Assembly (NCBI GenBank): GCA_964455285.1
Contig: CAYVVG010000008.1
Coordinates: forward strand, 1-64,000
DNA: 64,000 bases
Origin: CAIVAT01 sp964455285
GTDB lineage: Bacteria; Bacteroidota; Bacteroidia; Bacteroidales; FEN-979
Direction of reading: 5' to 3'
Each line of letters starts with the position of its first letter. The first letter of the stretch is position 1. The notes below the pieces were generated by a model. It did not search any database and had not been told where the DNA came from. It saw only the letters and a list, made by a program, of their open reading frames with translations. Of this stretch, positions 59,136-64,000 are shown piece after piece. Made by a program: the position numbers and the translations under genes.

Positions 59136-61666
59136 TCATCTTCTTCCCGGTCAATCCTTACGATGATCTCGTCCTGGTCGGCCAGGTAATCGACCGTGAT
59201 CACATCGCTGGGTGCCAGTTTGGTCTTGATGATCTCTTCGGCCAGGGCATCCTCCACGTACTTCTGGATCGCCCGTTTCAGCGGCCGTGCGCCGAATTGC
59301 GGGTCCCAGCCCTTTTCAGCGATGAAATCCTTCGCTTTTTCGGTGATGACGATGTGAACACCCAGGTCCTGCGTCCGTTTGTATAGGTGCTGGAGTTCGA
59401 TGTCGATGATCTTATGGATATCTTCGCGTTCCAGGGATTCGAAGATCACGATATCGTCGATCCGGTTCAGGAATTCAGGGGCAAAAGCTTTTTTCAGCGC
59501 ATTCTCGATGACCCCCCGGGCGTGTTCGCTGCTGGCGGCCTGCTTGGCGGAGGTGGCAAAACCGACACCCTGGCCGAAATCCTTCAGTTGCCGTGAACCG
59601 ATGTTCGAGGTCATGATCACGATGGTGTTCTTGAAATCGACCCTCCGGCCGAAACTGTCGGTCAGCAGGCCGTCGTCGAGCACCTGGAGCAACAGGTGGA
59701 ACACATCGGGATGGGCTTTCTCGATCTCGTCGAGGAGCACGATGGAGTAGGGGCGACGGCGGATCTTTTCCGTCAGTTGTCCGCCCTCCTCGTACCCCAC
59801 GTACCCCGGAGGAGCTCCGATCAGCCTCGACACGGCAAATTTCTCCATGTATTCGCTCATGTCAATGCGAACCAGTGCATCTTCCGTGTCGAACAGGTAT
59901 TTCGAGAGCACTTTGGCCAGGTGGGTTTTACCGACCCCGGTAGGTCCGAGGAAGATAAATGTGCCGATGGGTTTGTTCGGATCCTTCAGCCCGGCACGGT
60001 TGCGGCGGATGGCGCTGACCACCTTTTTGATGGCCTGGTTCTGACCGATCACCGCATTCTCCAGTTCCGCTTCCATGTGGATGAGCCGTTCGCTTTCATT
60101 TTTGGCGATGCGCTGCACCGGGATCCCGGTCATCATCGCCACCACTTCGGCCACATTTTCTTCCGCGACGGTTTGCCGGTTCAGCTTAGCGCTCTCTTCC
60201 CATTTCTTCTTCTCGCGCTCCAGGCTATCCTGCAGTTTTCTTTCGGCATCCCTCAGGTCGGCGGCCTCTTCGAACTTCTGGCTGTTGATGGCCATCATCT
60301 TCTTTTTCCGGGTTTCCTCGATCTGGTTCTCCACGTCGATGATCTCCCTGGGAACGTTGATGTTGGAGATATGTACGCGGGCTCCGGCTTCGTCGAGGGC
60401 ATCGATGGCCTTGTCGGGCAGGTAGCGGTCGGTGATATAGCGGTTGGTCAGGACGACGCAGGCTTTCACCGCATCTTCGGTGTAGTTGACCAGGTGGTGG
60501 TCTTCGTATTTTTCCTTGATGTTCCGGAGGATCTCTTCGGTCTCCTCGGGTGTGGTGGGATCGACCAGCACTTTCTGGAAACGGCGTTCGAGGGCTCCGT
60601 CCTTTTCGATATACTGGCGGTATTCGTCGAGGGTGGTGGCGCCAATGCACTGGATGTCACCCCGCGCCAGGGCAGGTTTGAACATGTTGGAGGCATCGAG
60701 GGAACCGGATGCGTTCCCGGCACCGACGATGGTGTGGATCTCGTCGATGAAAACGATGATGTTCGGGTTCTTCTCCAGTTCGTTGAGCACGGCTTTCATC
60801 CGCTCTTCGAACTGGCCGCGGTACTTGGTCCCTGCCACGAGCGATGCCAGGTCGAGCGACACCAGCCGCTTGTTGAAAAGCGAGCGGGCCACCTTGCGTT
60901 GCACGATGCGAAGGGCGAGTCCTTCGGCGATGGCCGACTTCCCAACGCCCGGTTCCCCGATAAGGATCGGGTTGTTCTTCTTCCGGCGGCTCAGGATCTG
61001 GGCGATGCGCTGGAGTTCCTTTTCCCTCCCGACGATCGGATCGAGGCGGCCCTCTTCGGCAGCCCGCGTGATATCGCGGCCGAAGTTGTCGAGCACCGGT
61101 GTTTTCGATTTCGATTCCTGGCCCTTTTTCTGGCTGCCGCCGAAACTCTTTCCCCCCTCCTCGGGCTCGTCATCTTCCTCCTCCCGCGGCATGATGTCCT
61201 GGGGATCAATCCGGGCCTCACCGGATGTGTCGGACAGGATCGAGCGGAGCTCTTCCTTGACCATGTCATAGGTCACACCTCCGCTGTGAAACGTCTTGGT
61301 GACCAGGTTATTTTCGTCTTTCAGGATAGCCAGCAGCAGGTGTTCGGTCCCGATCAGTTCACTGCTGAAAAGCTTGGCTTCGAGGTAGGTGATCTTGAGC
61401 GCCCGTTCCGCCTGCTTGATCAGGGGTAGGTTCTCGCTGCCTGCCTGCTTTTCCTTATGGCTGAATACGGCCATTTCCAATTTCTTCTTGATATCCTGGA
61501 GATCAATGCCGAGGTTTCGCATGATCCGGATGGCGAGGCCTTCACCTTCGCGGATGATACCCAGCAACAGGTGTTCCAGGCCGATGTAATCGTTGCCCAG
61601 GCGCTGCGCTTCCTCACGGCTGTATATTAAGACATCTTTGACACGCTGAGAGAATTTTGCTTCCAT
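59117..61666 (-). CDS. clpC: ATP-dependent Clp protease ATP-binding subunit ClpC
   Basis: A HSP100 unfoldase that feeds proteins to ClpP or refolds aggregates. The 849-residue protein has two Clp_N repeats (about 5-145), a first AAA+ module with Walker A GEPGVGKS (237-244), a UVR-type middle (KFEEAADLRDAERKLQDS), and a second AAA+ module with Walker A GPTGVGKT and VLLDEIEKAHPDVF. The UVR motif separates ClpC from ClpB. It diverges from gyrA, a common order in Bacteroidota. Its last codons lie in the terminator stem. Confidence 0.95.
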   Translation of the reverse strand: MEAKFSQRVKDVLIYSREEAQRLGNDYIGLEHLLLGIIREGEGLAIRIMRNLGIDLQDIKKKLEMAVFSHKEKQAGSENLPLIKQAERALKITYLEAKLFSSELIGTEHLLLAILKDENNLVTKTFHSGGVTYDMVKEELRSILSDTSGEARIDPQDIMPREEEDDEPEEGGKSFGGSQKKGQESKSKTPVLDNFGRDITRAAEEGRLDPIVGREKELQRIAQILSRRKKNNPILIGEPGVGKSAIAEGLALRIVQRKVARSLFNKRLVSLDLASLVAGTKYRGQFEERMKAVLNELEKNPNIIVFIDEIHTIVGAGNASGSLDASNMFKPALARGDIQCIGATTLDEYRQYIEKDGALERRFQKVLVDPTTPEETEEILRNIKEKYEDHHLVNYTEDAVKACVVLTNRYITDRYLPDKAIDALDEAGARVHISNINVPREIIDVENQIEETRKKKMMAINSQKFEEAADLRDAERKLQDSLEREKKKWEESAKLNRQTVAEENVAEVVAMMTGIPVQRIAKNESERLIHMEAELENAVIGQNQAIKKVVSAIRRNRAGLKDPNKPIGTFIFLGPTGVGKTHLAKVLSKYLFDTEDALVRIDMSEYMEKFAVSRLIGAPPGYVGYEEGGQLTEKIRRRPYSIVLLDEIEKAHPDVFHLLLQVLDDGLLTDSFGRRVDFKNTIVIMTSNIGSRQLKDFGQGVGFATSAKQAASSEHARGVIENALKKAFAPEFLNRIDDIVIFESLEREDIHKIIDIELQHLYKRTQDLGVHIVITEKAKDFIAEKGWDPQFGARPLKRAIQKYVEDALAEEIIKTKLAPSDVITVDYLADQDEIIVRIDREEDEKEKGS

Positions 61667-61746
61667 GAATCGGTCTTCAATTAGTATTCTGTCCCGGCGA
61701 CAAAAACCGAACCACGACTTCGTGCCGGTTATTTTGTCACTGTTTT

Positions 61747-61754
61747 CAAAAGTA
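61747..61754 (-). promoter_or_regulatory. -7 box of the clpC promoter
   Basis: The minus strand reads TACTTTTG, 80 bases before the clpC ATG. No clear -33 TTG is seen. The leader has a weak imperfect hairpin around 61708-61735. Confidence 0.45.
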
Positions 61755-61865
61755 CGATTGAAATTCAGATTTTGTTGCCGGGAGGTTCGAAATTATCAAC
61801 ATTTCCATGTTAGTAATACGAAAAAAATACCGAATAAAAAACGCCTCTGCAAACGGGATTTTTGT

Positions 61866-61873
61866 TACCTTCG
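61866..61873 (+). promoter_or_regulatory. Possible -7 box of the gyrA promoter
   Basis: TACCTTCG, one base from TAnnTTTG, lies 63 bases before the gyrA ATG. A short palindrome, ATTGATTATCAAT (61900-61912), falls in the predicted leader. Confidence 0.4.
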
Positions 61874-61936
61874 TGACATCGTAGTTTATTATCTATAATA
61901 TTGATTATCAATTAGTTATAATTATCAGTCAGGACG

Positions 61937-64000
61937 ATGCAACAGGGAGAGAAAATCATACAGGTAAATATTGAGAATCAGATGAAGACGGCCTACATCG
62001 ACTATTCCATGTCGGTGATCGTACAGCGTGCGTTGCCCGATGTACGGGATGGCCTGAAACCCGTACACCGCCGAGTATTGTTCGGGATGTCCGAGCTTGG
62101 AGTGTTGTCGAACCGTACCTTTAAAAAATCGGCGAGGATCGTGGGAGAGGTCTTGGGTAAATACCATCCTCACGGCGATACCTCGGTTTATGATGCCATG
62201 GTGCGCATGGCGCAGGATTGGAGCCTGCGTTACCCGATGGTCGACGGCCAGGGCAACTTCGGATCGATGGATGGCGACAGCCCCGCGGCCATGCGGTACA
62301 CCGAGGCCCGTCTTCAAAAGATGGCGGAGGAGATGGTGGCCGACATTGAGAAGGACACTGTCGATTTCAAGCTGAACTTCGACGACAGTCTCAAGGAACC
62401 CGTCGTTCTGCCTTCGCGGATCCCGCACCTTCTGATCAACGGGGCCTCGGGCATCGCGGTGGGAATGGCCACCAACATGGCTCCGCATAACCTCAGCGAG
62501 GTGGTCGACGGGATCATTGCCTATATCGACAACCGGGAGATCACCGTGGCCGAACTCATGAAATTCATCAAAGCCCCCGATTTTCCAACGGGCGGGATCA
62601 TATACGGGTACGACGGCGTGAAGGACGCCTTTGAGACCGGGCGCGGCCGCATTGTCGTGCGCGGCGAGACAAAGATCGAGCAGGACGATCACGGGCGCGA
62701 AAAGATCGTGGTCACTTCGATCCCGTACCAGGTGAATAAAGCAGAGATGATCAAGAAAACGGCCGACCTGGTCAATGACAAGAAAATTGAAGGGATTTCC
62801 GATATCCGCGACGAATCCGACCGCAACGGCGTGCGCATCGTTTACGAACTGAAGCGCGAAGCGATCACCAATGTGGTGCTGAACAAGCTCTACCAGATGA
62901 CTGCGTTGCAGACCTCCTTCAACGTGAACAACATTGCCCTGGTCAAGGGGCGTCCGATGCTCCTGAACCTGAAGGACATGATCGTTCATTACGTGGAGCA
63001 CCGGCATGATGTGGTGATCCGCCGGACCCGCTACGAACTGGCGGAAGCACAGAAACGGGCCCACATCCTGGAAGGATTGCTCATCGCCCTCGACCACCTG
63101 GATGCCGTGATTGCGCTGATCCGTGCTTCGGCGACCCCCGACGAGGCCCGTACCGGGCTGATGGAATCGTTCGGGCTTAGCGAGATCCAGGCGAAAGCGA
63201 TCCTCGAAATGCGCCTGCAGCGGCTTACCGGCCTCGAACGCGACAAGATCCGCGAAGAGTATGCCCAGATCATGAACCTGATCGAGTTCCTTTCCAAGGT
63301 GCTGGCCGACGAATCGATCCGCATGGGGATCATCAAGGACGAACTGAAGGAGATCAAGGAAAAATTCGGAGACGAACCCCGTACACAGATCGTATATGCC
63401 GCCTCGGATTTCCGCATTGAAGATACCATCCCCGACGAAAACGTGGTGATCACCATATCCCACCTTGGGTACATCAAACGCACCCCACTCACCGAATACC
63501 GGGTGCAGAACCGCGGAGGCAGGGGAACCCGCGGCACCGATATCCGGGAGGAGGATTTCCTCGAACACCTTTTCGTGGCCACCAACCACAACTACATGCT
63601 CTTCTTTACAGAAAAGGGCAAATGCTTCTGGCTCAGGGTCTATGAGATCCCGGAAGGAGGGAAGACCTCCAAGGGCAGAGCCATCCAGAACCTGATCAAT
63701 ATTGAGGGTGATGACAAAGTCAGGGCCTTCATCAATGTGAAAGATCTGAAAGACGAGGAGTACACCCGCTCTAATTTCATTATCCTGGCGACCCGGCGGG
63801 GCACCATCAAAAAGACCTCGCTGGAGGCCTATTCCCGGCCGAGGCAGAGCGGAATCAATGCCATCACCATCAACGAAGGGGACCAACTGCTGGAAGCCAG
63901 ACTGACCCAGGGCACCGACGAAGTGATCATGGCGCTGCGATCGGGGAGAGCCATCAGGTTCAACGAGAAGACGGTCAGACCGATGGGACGAAATGCCGCG
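61937..64000 (+). CDS. gyrA: DNA gyrase subunit A (partial, 3' end beyond window)
   Basis: Gyrase introduces negative supercoils; GyrA cuts and rejoins DNA. The 688 codons present begin MQQGEKIIQVNIENQMK and include DYSMSVIVQRALPDVRDGLKPVHRR. The catalytic tyrosine is Tyr121 in SPAAMRYTEARL. The quinolone-determining region reads HGDTSVYDAMV, with Thr82 at the E. coli Ser83 position and Asp86 at Asp87. Beta-propeller repeats follow (RTQIVYAASDFRIED, VVITISHLGYIKRTP). The frame is open to the last base, so the C-terminus is missing. It diverges from clpC. Confidence 0.95.
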   Translation, partial: MQQGEKIIQVNIENQMKTAYIDYSMSVIVQRALPDVRDGLKPVHRRVLFGMSELGVLSNRTFKKSARIVGEVLGKYHPHGDTSVYDAMVRMAQDWSLRYPMVDGQGNFGSMDGDSPAAMRYTEARLQKMAEEMVADIEKDTVDFKLNFDDSLKEPVVLPSRIPHLLINGASGIAVGMATNMAPHNLSEVVDGIIAYIDNREITVAELMKFIKAPDFPTGGIIYGYDGVKDAFETGRGRIVVRGETKIEQDDHGREKIVVTSIPYQVNKAEMIKKTADLVNDKKIEGISDIRDESDRNGVRIVYELKREAITNVVLNKLYQMTALQTSFNVNNIALVKGRPMLLNLKDMIVHYVEHRHDVVIRRTRYELAEAQKRAHILEGLLIALDHLDAVIALIRASATPDEARTGLMESFGLSEIQAKAILEMRLQRLTGLERDKIREEYAQIMNLIEFLSKVLADESIRMGIIKDELKEIKEKFGDEPRTQIVYAASDFRIEDTIPDENVVITISHLGYIKRTPLTEYRVQNRGGRGTRGTDIREEDFLEHLFVATNHNYMLFFTEKGKCFWLRVYEIPEGGKTSKGRAIQNLINIEGDDKVRAFINVKDLKDEEYTRSNFIILATRRGTIKKTSLEAYSRPRQSGINAITINEGDQLLEARLTQGTDEVIMALRSGRAIRFNEKTVRPMGRNAA

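Noticed and set aside
59696..61429. Plus-strand open frame of 577 codons opposite clpC
   Set aside because: Low-complexity residues and no motifs; the ClpC Walker motifs on the other strand decide the coding strand.
62180..62182. Thr at the E. coli GyrA Ser83 position as a quinolone-resistance mutation
   Set aside because: Threonine is the native residue in several species, and the Asp87 equivalent is retained, so resistance cannot be inferred.
61925..63886. Minus-strand open frame of 653 codons opposite gyrA
   Set aside because: It mirrors gyrA codon structure, has no recognisable domain, and the plus strand carries unmistakable GyrA motifs. GC-rich genes commonly leave such shadow frames.

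Overview
The window is a stretch of chromosome from a GC-rich member of the Bacteroidota, probably an uncultured Bacteroidales-type anaerobe. Support comes from Bacteroidota-type promoters (-7 box TAnnTTTG, few Shine-Dalgarno sequences), three secreted peptidases with type IX secretion C-terminal domains, lineage-typical genes (DUF4835, DUF6913, DUF1015 beside serC/serA, an Rpb6-like omega, a GlmU-family protein), a serine palmitoyltransferase homologue, and a glycogen synthase-phosphorylase fusion. I count 48 protein genes, the last one cut by the window edge. No tRNA, rRNA or CRISPR array was seen. Nearly everything is core chromosome. Only the first ~350 bases look like accessory DNA: an IS21-like end, two families of short phased repeats and a terminator, lying against the 3' end of mnmE, a known integration target in other bacteria.

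Layout. 1-355: possible mobile-element edge. 356-4267: mnmE, sucD and a beta-helix lipoprotein. 4406-13387: a glycogen operon (debranching enzyme, GT4 glycosyltransferase, GH57 amylase with a histone-like tail, GT3-GT35 fusion), followed by fabG and a VWA-type membrane protein. 16282-21623, minus strand: dnaA, a low-molecular-weight tyrosine phosphatase, a serine/threonine dehydratase, an RsmI-type methyltransferase and an ABC transporter in one tight run. 21973-26161: divergent pairs yigZ/prmC and yggS/LTA-synthase-like. 26171-29982, minus strand: serine biosynthesis (serC, serA), a four-helix-bundle protein and DUF1015. 30155-35386: acyl-CoA reductase, ribosomal protein L31 type B, GlmU-family protein and Lon. 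35393-45125: two tandem M1 peptidases, an orphan peptide-binding lipoprotein, a metallo-hydrolase, DUF6913-dapA and an M14 carboxypeptidase. 45132-50775: serine palmitoyltransferase with a membrane partner, diverging from bamD-omega-coaBC-DUF4835. 50806-59085: recN, fabI and a fatty-acid oxidation electron-transfer module (etfB, etfA, membrane Fe-S protein, CCG protein, acyl-CoA dehydrogenase). 59117-64000: clpC, diverging from gyrA.

How the parts work together. The glycogen operon encodes both synthesis and breakdown of storage glucan, with two opposing catalytic activities on one polypeptide. The ETF module should carry electrons from acyl-CoA dehydrogenation to a membrane quinone through Fe-S proteins in place of a classical ETF-quinone oxidoreductase. 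The dnaA run ties replication initiation to a phosphatase and an rRNA methyltransferase gene. Translation starts were often decided by TAnnTTTG boxes. Several boxes sit 4-6 bases before the ATG, which predicts leaderless or nearly leaderless mRNAs.

The least explained signals are 7-bp tandem repeats that run exactly into two start codons, REP-like palindromes (one bracketed by a 14-bp direct repeat), a perfect palindrome before lon, an inverted repeat lying over the divergent yggS/LTA-synthase promoters, a DnaA P-loop lacking its first glycine, and the phased repeats at the left edge.
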